DNA of 24,529 nt from Oscillospiraceae bacterium (GTDB taxonomy: Bacteria > Bacillota > Clostridia > Oscillospirales > Oscillospiraceae): contig JAIRRO010000114.1 of the NCBI GenBank assembly GCA_031255955.1, positions 1-24,529 on the forward strand. The letters are read 5' to 3'. A program made the position numbers and the translations under genes. Below are positions 7,362 to 13,937 of the stretch, in pieces; position 1 is the stretch's first letter; every line of letters begins with the position of its first letter. Below the pieces are notes generated by a model. It made no database searches. It was not told the origin of the DNA and worked only from the letters and a program-made list of their open reading frames with translations.

Positions 7362-7390
7362 ATTTTAGCACAGAGCTACAAAAAAAGCAA
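7362..7390 (-). promoter_or_regulatory. Sigma-A-type promoter of the EamA gene
   Basis: Minus-strand TTGCTT (7385-7390), 17-base spacer, TAAAAT (7362-7367), directly after the tRNA-fMet terminator. The -10 hexamer contains the AT of the ATG at 7363, which rules that ATG out as the start for this transcript. Confidence 0.6.
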
Positions 7391-7393
7391 CGC

Positions 7394-7433
7394 AAAAAAG
7401 AAAATCCCCAAACCATAGCGGCTTGGGGATTTT
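7394..7433 (-). terminator. Intrinsic terminator after tRNA-fMet
   Basis: An 11-bp perfect stem (AAAATCCCCAA, 7401-7411, with 7423-7433) encloses an 11-base loop and is followed on the minus strand by CTTTTTT. It starts two bases past the tRNA CCA end. Confidence 0.9.
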
Positions 7434-7435
7434 GA

Positions 7436-7512
7436 TGGTTGCGGGGGCAGGATTTGAACCTACGACCTCCGGGTTATGAGCCCGACGAGCTTCCAGACTG
7501 CTCTACCCCGCG
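7436..7512 (-). tRNA. Initiator tRNA-fMet (CAU)
   Basis: A 77-nt cloverleaf with encoded CCA. Initiator hallmarks are visible: C1 faces A72 unpaired at the top of the acceptor stem (CGCGGGG against CCCCGCA), and the anticodon stem ends in three G:C pairs (GGG CTCATAA CCC). The anticodon is CAT. It has its own promoter and terminator and stands between tsaB and the EamA gene. Confidence 0.97.
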
Positions 7513-7552
7513 ATATTTGATGCTTGGACGTCAGACACCCTGAACTGTACTC

Positions 7553-7581
7553 ACTATATCACACCCGAAAGATAAAGTCAA
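7553..7581 (-). promoter_or_regulatory. Sigma-A promoter of tRNA-fMet
   Basis: Minus-strand TTGACT (7576-7581), 17-base spacer, TATAGT (7553-7558). It lies between the tsaB stop and the tRNA, about 40 bases before the mature 5' end. Confidence 0.8.
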
Positions 7582-7605
7582 TAGCAATTTATAGAATTAT
7601 AAAAA

Positions 7606-8337
7606 TTATTTTTTCGAAGCCTCCGCGCGCTCGGCGAGAACACGCTCTGCCTGCGATACGCGCAGATATACGGGCGAAACCTCTGTCGCCGACACATCCG
7701 GCACTTCCTCCGCCGCCAGCGCGACGCCAAGGGCGCATTGCAGCCGCAACAGCTGCGGCGCCATGCTGTACGGAGCGCCGAGCGCGTCAAAAATCCCCGC
7801 GCATTTCTCCGCGCCGTCCCCCGTGAGAATTATCGGTGCGCTGCCGTAAACCTCGCCCGCCGACACTTCTCCCGCCAGCGCTTCTCCCGCAATAGCGCGG
7901 TCTTCGCATAATCGCGTAATAATCCCGTTTTTTAATTCAAACAGCGCGTTATAAAATTCATCGCGGCGGGCGTCCATCACGGGGGCGATTATCACGCTGT
8001 CGCGCGGGGCTGTCACCCCGTCGGACGCGAATACCCGCGCCGCCGCACACAGCGTCGAGACGGCGCGGACGGGAATATCAGCGCCCCACGCAAAGCCCTT
8101 TGCCGCCGCGACGCCGATTCTTATCCCCGTGAATGAGCCGGGACCGCGCGCGACGGCGACGCGGTCAATATCCGCGACGGTCATCTCGTTGTTTTTCAAA
8201 ATATCCTCAGCCATTTTCATCAGCGTGCGGCTGTGCGTCAGCCCGCTGTCCTGATAATACTGCGCCAGAAGCCGCCCGTCCCGCATAATAGCGACGGACG
8301 CCGCCTTTGCGGAGGATTCAAACGCCAGCGTCGTCAA
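7606..8337 (-). CDS. tsaB: tRNA threonylcarbamoyladenosine biosynthesis protein TsaB
   Basis: Partner of TsaD and TsaE in making the t6A37 modification of ANN-decoding tRNAs, in the cytoplasm. The N-terminal ASKHA-fold start is seen (TLAFESSAKAASVAIMRDGRLL), and the family signature appears as VAVARGPGSFTGIRIGVAAA (about residues 62-81). At 243 residues it has normal length. It begins with TTG at 8337 inside the end of tsaE (20-bp overlap), with GAGGGA upstream. The usual followers rimI and tsaD are absent here; the next gene is tRNA-fMet, so tsaD must lie elsewhere. Confidence 0.93.
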   Translation of the reverse strand: MTTLAFESSAKAASVAIMRDGRLLAQYYQDSGLTHSRTLMKMAEDILKNNEMTVADIDRVAVARGPGSFTGIRIGVAAAKGFAWGADIPVRAVSTLCAAARVFASDGVTAPRDSVIIAPVMDARRDEFYNALFELKNGIITRLCEDRAIAGEALAGEVSAGEVYGSAPIILTGDGAEKCAGIFDALGAPYSMAPQLLRLQCALGVALAAEEVPDVSATEVSPVYLRVSQAERVLAERAEASKK

Positions 8338-8764
8338 GGCTTATTCCCTCAATTGTTATTGCGCGCGTGTCGTCGCTCGTCGCTTCAATGCTGTCGCGCA
8401 CAGCCCCGGACGGCAGCGCATCCTCCGCCAGCTCGCTCCATTCGATGCACACAACGCCGCCGCGCTCAAAATACTCATCAAATCCGATATCAAACAGCTC
8501 CTGCTCCGTCCTGACCCCGCCGCCCATTCTGTACATATCGAAATGGAACAGCGGCAGCCTGCCCTCATATTCGTTAACGATGTTATATGTCGGGCTGACA
8601 ACACGAGCGTTAACGCCCAGACCGCGCGCGAGACCGCGTGTGAACACGGTTTTTCCCACGCCGAGACCTCCGCGCAGCGCCACGACGTCGCCTCCGGTTA
8701 ATTTCTGCGCCAGAATAAACCCCGCGCGCTCCGTATCCGCCTCTGTGCGGGAGTTAATCACCAC
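8318..8764 (-). CDS. tsaE: tRNA threonylcarbamoyladenosine biosynthesis ATPase TsaE
   Basis: P-loop ATPase of the bacterial t6A synthase, which resets the TsaB-TsaD complex. Walker A is GGLGVGKTVFTRGLARGLG (about residues 33-51), followed by the family motif VVSPTYNIVNEYEG and LFHFDMYRM. It has 148 residues, the normal length. The start is GTG at 8764, or the adjacent GTG at 8761, behind GGGGGAGG. It is the first gene of a two-gene operon with tsaB and has its own promoter in the gap after dacF. Confidence 0.95.
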   Translation of the reverse strand: MVINSRTEADTERAGFILAQKLTGGDVVALRGGLGVGKTVFTRGLARGLGVNARVVSPTYNIVNEYEGRLPLFHFDMYRMGGGVRTEQELFDIGFDEYFERGGVVCIEWSELAEDALPSGAVRDSIEATSDDTRAITIEGISLDDAGV

Positions 8765-8802
8765 GCGCAGCCTCCCCCTTGCTCTATGTTTTTTTCACTG
8801 CG

Positions 8803-8831
8803 ATTATATCACATCGTGGCTGAAAATTCAA
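8803..8831 (-). promoter_or_regulatory. Sigma-A promoter of tsaE-tsaB
   Basis: Minus-strand TTGAAT (8826-8831), 17-base spacer, TATAAT (8803-8808), in the 80-bp gap between dacF and tsaE. Nothing there looks like a terminator for dacF. Confidence 0.75.
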
Positions 8832-8844
8832 ACGCCCTCCCCCA

Positions 8845-10014
8845 TCACCAATAGTACATCCGTCTGTATGCGCCATATTTATTCGCGGCGTACCACGCGC
8901 GCTTGATTTTCTCCCAAAAAGTGAGCTTTTCCGTTTCATTGCGGCGGACTGTTTCGGCGTACATCAAAGGTACGCGCGCCGCATCCGTGCCGTCGCGCTT
9001 AATCACAAGCTCCCCGGCGCGGGCGCCCTTTACAACAACCGCATAGGCAAACGGCGGCGCGTTTACGGAGACGTCATAATTCCCGCCGCGCCGATAGATA
9101 AAGGTTCGCTCCGCGCCCGCGGCGAGGCGAACTATCGGCTTCACGCCGGAAATTACGGGTATCAGCGCGCCTATTTCCTCGCCGCGGCGAATGGTCACGC
9201 GCGTGTGCGCCTCGAACGCCCAGTTGTACAGCGCGGTGTGGTCTGCCCAATCGTTGGGGTCATTAAGCGTCACGCATATCAGCGTAAAATCGCCTCGCCG
9301 AACGCAGGATACAAGGCTTCTGCCGGAGCTTTTTGTAAAGCCCGTTTTCACTCCCAGCGCGCCGGGCAGTTCCCACAAAAGCCTGTTGTGATTCCGAAAG
9401 GCGCGCCCCGCGGCGGAGGTTTCCTTTGTGCCTGCAATTTCCGCAAATGTCGCGTTGCTCATCGCCGCCGCCGTTATTACGGCAAGGTCGCGCGCCGTGG
9501 AATAATGCCCGTCCTCGTCAAGTCCGTTCGGGTTTGCAAAGCCGGAGTTTTCGCAGCCCAGCTCCGTTGCCCGCCTGTTCATCAGCCGCGCGAACTCGCG
9601 AACGCTGCCCGCCGTGTGGCACGCTAAGGCGACAGCCGCGTCGTTGCCGGAGACGAGCAGCACACCGTACAGCAAATCGCGCACCGTAAGCCTCTCACCG
9701 GGCACAAGATACATGGATGAGCCTTCTATCCCCGTCCATTCGCGCTTGATTACAACCGTTTCATCGGGGTCGCAGCGCTCAATCGCGATAAGCGCCGTTA
9801 AAATTTTTGTTGTGCTGGCAATTTTCATTTGTTCGTCGGCGTTTTTCGCAAAAAGCGTTGTGCCGGAGTCGGCATCCGTTACGATTGCCGCCTTCGCTGA
9901 GATTATTATCGGTTCATTTTTTGTCTCCGCCGCGGCGGACGCGGGAAGCGTAAGCGCCGCCATAAGCGCGGACACAACAAACAGGACTATCGTTCGTTTC
10001 AAATGTATGACCAT
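8845..10014 (-). CDS. dacF: D-alanyl-D-alanine carboxypeptidase, DacF/PBP5 type (S11)
   Basis: Penicillin-binding serine carboxypeptidase that trims the terminal D-Ala from peptidoglycan stem peptides outside the membrane. A signal peptide is present (basic start, then VLFVVSALMAALTLPASAAAE). The three active-site motifs are STTK (Ser67, Lys70), SGN (about 122-124) and KTG (about 223-225), followed by the C-terminal PBP5 domain and a basic end, perhaps amphipathic. It has 389 residues, in the family range. ATG 10014 has GAGG seven bases upstream; a TTG five codons later would also give a good signal peptide. It follows ytfJ and carries a sporulation-like promoter candidate, which suits a DacF role in the forespore, although a vegetative DacA-like role is possible. 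Confidence 0.9.
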   Translation of the reverse strand: MVIHLKRTIVLFVVSALMAALTLPASAAAETKNEPIIISAKAAIVTDADSGTTLFAKNADEQMKIASTTKILTALIAIERCDPDETVVIKREWTGIEGSSMYLVPGERLTVRDLLYGVLLVSGNDAAVALACHTAGSVREFARLMNRRATELGCENSGFANPNGLDEDGHYSTARDLAVITAAAMSNATFAEIAGTKETSAAGRAFRNHNRLLWELPGALGVKTGFTKSSGRSLVSCVRRGDFTLICVTLNDPNDWADHTALYNWAFEAHTRVTIRRGEEIGALIPVISGVKPIVRLAAGAERTFIYRRGGNYDVSVNAPPFAYAVVVKGARAGELVIKRDGTDAARVPLMYAETVRRNETEKLTFWEKIKRAWYAANKYGAYRRMYYW

Positions 10015-10050
10015 TCCCCTGCCTCACAAATTTCAGAAAACGATTGTCTG

Positions 10051-10080
10051 TATTTTTACCGATCGCGGACGCGATTATTC
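10051..10080 (-). promoter_or_regulatory. Candidate sigma-F/G-type sporulation promoter of dacF
   Basis: On the minus strand GAATA (10076-10080), a 15-base spacer and GGTAAAAATA (10051-10060) match the sigma-F pattern as I remember it (GywTA, 15, GgnnAnAnTw). The spacer contains a perfect inverted repeat, ATCGCG-tc-CGCGAT. Inference only. Confidence 0.35.
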
Positions 10081-10105
10081 GCGCCGTTTTCAGTTGTTTT
10101 TATGC

Positions 10106-10564
10106 TCAGTCGAGGGAGTCCGCCCCGTCGTCAAGCTCGTCGTCCCCGATATCCTCATCGTCGTAATCGTCGTCGTCATCGCGGCGGCGCTCCTTAATGA
10201 AGTCGCCGATGCGGTCGATAACCTCCGGCACGGCGTCCACCACGCGGTCAAGCGTTGTTGATACAGGCGGCGCGATGTTCAGCACCCGCACACTGCCGCC
10301 CTTTACGACAAGAAACGCCACGGGAATGACATTCACACCCGCGCCGCCCCCGCCGCCGAAGGACGACGGCGCGTCCGGAGCGCGGTGCTTCCCGTGAAAA
10401 TCAGCTCCGCCTGACGTGAATCCGAACGTCACCCTTGATACGGGAATCAGCGTCACGCCGTCTGACGTGACAATCGGTTCTCCGACAATCGTGTTTGCGT
10501 CAATCATCTCCCTGATTTTCCGCATTGTGGTTTCCATAAGTTCTCCGATAGGGTGCTTGTCCAT
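10106..10564 (-). CDS. ytfJ: Spore germination/sporulation protein YtfJ (GerW family)
   Basis: Forespore protein needed for normal germination in Bacillus (GerW). The family start is clear (HPIGELMETTMRKIREMID), followed by GEPIVTSDGVTLIPVSRVTFGF, a Gly-rich loop (FGGGGGAGVNVIPVAFLVV) and a C-terminal helix. The last 28 residues are unusually acidic (Asp/Glu runs after KERRRDDDDD) and probably disordered. It has 152 residues, near the family norm. The ATG has AAGGAAG upstream. It follows the DUF2953 gene, its usual partner (ytfI-ytfJ). It supports a spore-forming host. Confidence 0.93.
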   Translation of the reverse strand: MDKHPIGELMETTMRKIREMIDANTIVGEPIVTSDGVTLIPVSRVTFGFTSGGADFHGKHRAPDAPSSFGGGGGAGVNVIPVAFLVVKGGSVRVLNIAPPVSTTLDRVVDAVPEVIDRIGDFIKERRRDDDDDYDDEDIGDDELDDGADSLD

Positions 10565-10622
10565 TTGCTGCGCTTCCTTTCTTTTCGCGTCCTTTACGTG
10601 ATTTTTTTCTCGCGGTATTCTA

Positions 10623-11330
10623 TCACACTTTTTTGTCCGGCTTCAAGTCCCCGCGTTTATTTTCTGGTTTTGCCCTTGTATCCGTATTTTTGCTTGAGTT
10701 TTTGTCTGTCGCGTTATCCCCTGCGTCCGCCGCGGGCTTCGCCTTGCCCGAGCGCACAAATAATAAAAATGCCGCCACGGCAATGGATATTACCTCCCAA
10801 ACGGCAAGGCTGACAGCCGCCTCCGCGTATATGCGCGAGCTGCTTGATAAAAAGTCCACGGATTCGCGTATATCATACCGCCGGATGTGCAGCACGCGTT
10901 CTAACGCGCCTGCGGCAAGTCCCAGCGCGGCGGAAAGACCGCCGAACGCCATCGCCGCCGAATACGGGTCGTCCGCGCCGCCGTGAACATAGTACACATA
11001 AAGCCGCTTTACAAGCACGCGCCGCCGCAGCTTATCCAAAACCCTCACCGCGCCGCGCGCCAGCTGTGTTGCGCTGCGCGGCGTTTTTTCCGCGCGCGCT
11101 GCCGTTTTGGTTTTCTTGCCGCGCCGCGGCTTTTTCTCTTCGCCGCGCTGCCTCTGCTTCTTCGATATTTTAGCTTTTTTCGGGCGCGGGAAAACATTGA
11201 AGCCCACAAAGGCGATATTCGCGCGTACGGTAAGCTCTCCCTCGGCGAAGTTCACGCGGGCGCCGACGCGCAGCAGCATAATCGCTGCGATAACGGCAAT
11301 TATTATCGCCAGTACTAAGAAAAAAATCAT
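10623..11330 (-). CDS. DUF2953 domain-containing membrane protein (YtfI-like)
   Basis: Function unknown; a conserved Firmicute sporulation-associated protein usually upstream of ytfJ. It has an N-terminal membrane helix (MIFFLVLAIIIAVIAAIMLL), the DUF2953-type start (GARVNFAEGELTVRANIAFV), a strongly basic stretch (about residues 54-92, many Lys/Arg), a middle domain with VYYVHGGADDPYSAAMAFGGL, and a second hydrophobic segment near residue 180 (VISIAVAAFLLFV). The Lys/Asp-rich tail looks disordered. The ATG overlaps the scpB stop as ATGA, so translation is coupled to scpB. Confidence 0.85.
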   Translation of the reverse strand: MIFFLVLAIIIAVIAAIMLLRVGARVNFAEGELTVRANIAFVGFNVFPRPKKAKISKKQRQRGEEKKPRRGKKTKTAARAEKTPRSATQLARGAVRVLDKLRRRVLVKRLYVYYVHGGADDPYSAAMAFGGLSAALGLAAGALERVLHIRRYDIRESVDFLSSSSRIYAEAAVSLAVWEVISIAVAAFLLFVRSGKAKPAADAGDNATDKNSSKNTDTRAKPENKRGDLKPDKKV

Positions 11331-11866
11331 ATGATCTGCGCGTCCTCACGCGGGGCGGTGGCGGGCAGTTCCGGCAGCTCGTCAACAGATGTTATGCCGA
11401 ATGTGCGCAGAAACACGGGCGTTGTGCCGTACAGCGCCGGTCTGCCCGGAACGGCAAGGCGTCCGCGTGTTTCTATCAAGCCGCGCTGCTGCAGCAACCC
11501 GATTGTATAAGAGCAGTCCACGCCGCGCACCTGTTCGATATATGCCTTTGTGACAGGCTGAAAATATGCCGTCACCGCCAGCACCTCCAGCGCGGGCTGG
11601 GATAAGCGCGGGGTTCGCCCCGTCTCCAGCGCAAGGCGGATATAGTCCGCGTATTCCGGCGCGGAGCATAGCTGAAGGCTGTCCTCCATACGCACAAGGC
11701 GGATTCCGCGTCCCTCGGCTTCATATCTGTCGCCCAGTACGGCGGCGGCATCAAACACCAACTGCCGACCTATCCCCAAAACGGCTGCCAGTCTGTCCGC
11801 CGACACAGGCTCGCCCGACGCAAATAGTATGCCCTCTAATGCGCCCTGTATATCACGAAGCTCCAT
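11327..11866 (-). CDS. scpB: Segregation and condensation protein B (ScpB)
   Basis: Winged-helix kite subunit of the SMC-ScpA-ScpB condensin, which compacts and helps separate chromosomes. Typical features are the start MELRDIQGALEGILFASGEP, the conserved TPRLSQPALEVLAVTAYFQP, and VDCSYTIGLLQQRGLIETRG with TTPVFLRTFGI near the end. With the chosen start it has 179 residues, normal for ScpB. ATG 11866 was chosen because GGAGGG precedes it and family homology begins there; an upstream start at 11908 lacks both. It overlaps the end of scpA by 14 bp and the DUF2953 start by 4 bp. Confidence 0.95.
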   Translation of the reverse strand: MELRDIQGALEGILFASGEPVSADRLAAVLGIGRQLVFDAAAVLGDRYEAEGRGIRLVRMEDSLQLCSAPEYADYIRLALETGRTPRLSQPALEVLAVTAYFQPVTKAYIEQVRGVDCSYTIGLLQQRGLIETRGRLAVPGRPALYGTTPVFLRTFGITSVDELPELPATAPREDAQII

Positions 11867-12632
11867 ATTCGTTTCCCTCCGTTTCGCTGTGATTATACGC
11901 AATCGCAAGCTCGCCGCCGTCCTCCGTCAGCAGGACGCGCCCGCTTCGACAAAGCTCTAAAACCGCAAGAAACGCCGCCACAATTTCGCTTCGGCTGGCG
12001 CATCCGACAAAAATCCCCTGCACCGTAAGCGTACCGTGCATGCGCGCACGCGCGGAAATATCCGCAATTTTATCCTCTATCGGATACGGCTCGGGCGTTG
12101 TATAGCTCTCGCGGATTTGACGCGCGACGCGCTCCCCCGTGGCGCTTCTGGCAAGAATATCGAGCATCGCGTTCGATAAATCGCTTTTATCGTGGCTGTA
12201 TTTATACTCGCGATCCGGCTCAAAATACTCCGGCGGCTTGGATATCAGCCCCGCGCCGGTGAGATACATCTCCGCGAATTTTTCTGTAATCGCTTTAATT
12301 CCGACGTATACATCCGTCGCGCGCAGCCTCTCGAGGGATGAAATCAGCTCCTCCAGCTCCTCAGGCTTGTCCTCACCCAAAAGCATACGCGTTTTTATAT
12401 ATGTCAGGTGTGACGCCATCGTGACAAATTCGGAGGCGATATCAAGATCCATCGCCGCCATCTCGTCCAGATACGCGAGATACTGCTCTAAAATCAATGA
12501 AATGCTGATGTCGCGTATTTCCACCTTGTTGCGCGAAAGCATCTGCAATATCAGCGCAAGCGGTCCTGTAAAATCCTCTGTACCGGCGCGCGTTCGCACT
12601 ATTCCGCTTAAATGAAATACGGGGTTGTCCAT
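11853..12632 (-). CDS. scpA: Segregation and condensation protein A (ScpA)
   Basis: Kleisin subunit that bridges the SMC heads and binds ScpB. The N-terminal kleisin part reads FTGPLALILQMLSRNKVEIRD (split by the family helix) and includes ISLILEQYLAYLDEMAAMDLDIASEFVTMAS; the C-terminal winged helix lies at about residues 190-250 (FLAVLELCRSGRVLL). It has 259 residues. ATG 12632 has AAAGGAGA at good spacing and begins at the homology; an in-frame extension up to 12752 runs into the preceding protease gene and was discarded. It is followed by scpB with a 14-bp overlap. Confidence 0.95.
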   Translation of the reverse strand: MDNPVFHLSGIVRTRAGTEDFTGPLALILQMLSRNKVEIRDISISLILEQYLAYLDEMAAMDLDIASEFVTMASHLTYIKTRMLLGEDKPEELEELISSLERLRATDVYVGIKAITEKFAEMYLTGAGLISKPPEYFEPDREYKYSHDKSDLSNAMLDILARSATGERVARQIRESYTTPEPYPIEDKIADISARARMHGTLTVQGIFVGCASRSEIVAAFLAVLELCRSGRVLLTEDGGELAIAYNHSETEGNEYGAS

Positions 12633-12645
12633 CTTGGGCTCTCCT

Positions 12646-12677
12646 TTACAGACCTTTTTATCTACAGACTTTTTTAT
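12646..12677. repeat. 16-bp tandem direct repeat in the protease-scpA gap
   Basis: Units 12646-12661 and 12662-12677 match at 14 of 16 positions (pattern yTACAGACyTTTTTAT on plus). They fill most of the gap and the second unit contains the stop codon of the site-2 protease. They may reflect a local duplication. Confidence 0.7.
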
Positions 12678-13345
12678 CCGCCGCCAAGCTTTGTCGCGAG
12701 AAGAAAAACACCCCGCGTGATGTGCAGCATCCGATCCAGTATAAAATTGCACGCCACGACGATTGTGGAATCTAGCGCGTTTGTATACAGCAGCACCGCC
12801 AGTATGATAAATCCGAAGCGTTCCACACGCATCAGCTTTACATAAATCTTGTCGCTGAGAAATGAAAACAGTACCTTTGAGCCGTCCAGCGGCGGAATCG
12901 GAATGATGTTGAACACCGCCAGCGCGACGGATAGCGTCGCCGTGCGATAAATCAAATCCTCCACCATTCCGCCTGTCGGGGAGATGGCAAAGCTAATGCC
13001 GAGCAGCGCCAGCATAACCGCCGCCAGCAGAATGTTTGACAGCGGTCCCGCAAGCGCCGTTATCGCCATGCCGCGCTTGGGATTTTTGAAGCTGCGCATA
13101 TCAATCGGCACGGGCTTTGCCCAGCCGAAGCCGAACACCGCCATCATTATCAGCCCGACGATGTCAATGTGCTTAATCGGATTAAGCGTCAGTCTACCCA
13201 TCCGCTTTGCCGTGTCGTCGCCGAGGCGGTATGCCACCCAACCGTGCGACATCTCGTGAATGGTGATGCAAATCAGCGCCGGAATGACCGACATCAAAAT
13301 ATCCGTAAGGCGTGACGGATCCAGTCCGTCGATAAAGCTACGCAC
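12674..13345 (-). CDS. Site-2 protease family (M50) membrane metalloprotease
   Basis: Membrane-embedded zinc protease of the small YwhC/Rip type. The zinc motif HEMSH (HExxH, residues 30-34) lies in the first core helix, and the distal ligand motif NIIPIPPLDG is in a later helix. Between them are KRMGRLTLNPIKHID and hydrophobic segments such as GLIMMAVFGFGWAKPVPID. It has 223 residues and no PDZ domain, normal for this subgroup. The GTG start at 13345 has GAGGGG upstream and overlaps the end of engB by 8 bp. It precedes scpA-scpB, a common order in Clostridia. Its substrate is unknown. Confidence 0.92.
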   Translation of the reverse strand: MRSFIDGLDPSRLTDILMSVIPALICITIHEMSHGWVAYRLGDDTAKRMGRLTLNPIKHIDIVGLIMMAVFGFGWAKPVPIDMRSFKNPKRGMAITALAGPLSNILLAAVMLALLGISFAISPTGGMVEDLIYRTATLSVALAVFNIIPIPPLDGSKVLFSFLSDKIYVKLMRVERFGFIILAVLLYTNALDSTIVVACNFILDRMLHITRGVFLLATKLGGG

Positions 13346-13937
13346 CGGCGCCGCCCCTCACCGCCTCCTCCAAAAGTGATATGAGGCGTGTTTTGCCCTC
13401 TCCGGTTTCGGCGGAAAACGGAATTATCTCTGTGGCGCCCAAGCCCAGCGTCTCGCGGATTGTTTCGATATTCCCCTCCAGCGCAGAGTTTTTCACCTTG
13501 TCGCGCTTGTTGGCGATGACAACGACCGGGGACGCCGTATCGCGGAACCACGCCGCCATTGTCACGTCGTCCGCCGTGGGCTTGTGGCGGCAATCCACAA
13601 TCATCACGCCGAGAGAAAAGGCTGTGTTCTCAAAAAAATACTCCATCAACGCCGACCACCGCGCCTTTTCCGAGCGGCTGACGCTGGCATAGCCATATCC
13701 GGGCAGATCGATGAAATACGCCCTGCCGTCAATCTTAAAATAATTGACATGCACCGTTTTACCCGGACGCGAGCCGACACGCGCAAAGTTCGAGCGCCCG
13801 AGCACACGATTGATAACAGAGGATTTCCCGACGTTGGACTTGCCTGAAAAAACAATTCTCGGCAAATCGTCATATATCAATGCGTCCGGCGACGCCGCCG
13901 ATTTAATAAACTCCGCGTTTTGAAGCTTCAGAGCCAT
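13338..13937 (-). CDS. engB: Ribosome biogenesis GTPase YsxC/EngB
   Basis: Small TRAFAC GTPase needed for 50S ribosomal subunit assembly. The G1 motif is GKSNVGKSS (about 32-40), G3 is within IDLPGYGYASVS (DxPG), G4 is NKRD, and G5 lies near IIPFSAETGEGK. It has 199 residues, normal. The ATG shares one base with the lon stop (TAATG), so it is translationally coupled to lon. The lon-engB pair is a conserved Firmicute order. Confidence 0.96.
   Translation of the reverse strand: MALKLQNAEFIKSAASPDALIYDDLPRIVFSGKSNVGKSSVINRVLGRSNFARVGSRPGKTVHVNYFKIDGRAYFIDLPGYGYASVSRSEKARWSALMEYFFENTAFSLGVMIVDCRHKPTADDVTMAAWFRDTASPVVVIANKRDKVKNSALEGNIETIRETLGLGATEIIPFSAETGEGKTRLISLLEEAVRGGAGA

Noticed and set aside
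7304..7363. ATG 7363 as the start of the EamA gene
   Set aside because: It overlaps the -10 hexamer of the gene's own promoter, has no ribosome site, and adds a Cys/Arg-rich stretch unlike the family.
12633..12752. Longer ScpA starting at 12752
   Set aside because: The extension overlaps the protease gene, has no homology, and a good AAAGGAGA site marks ATG 12632.
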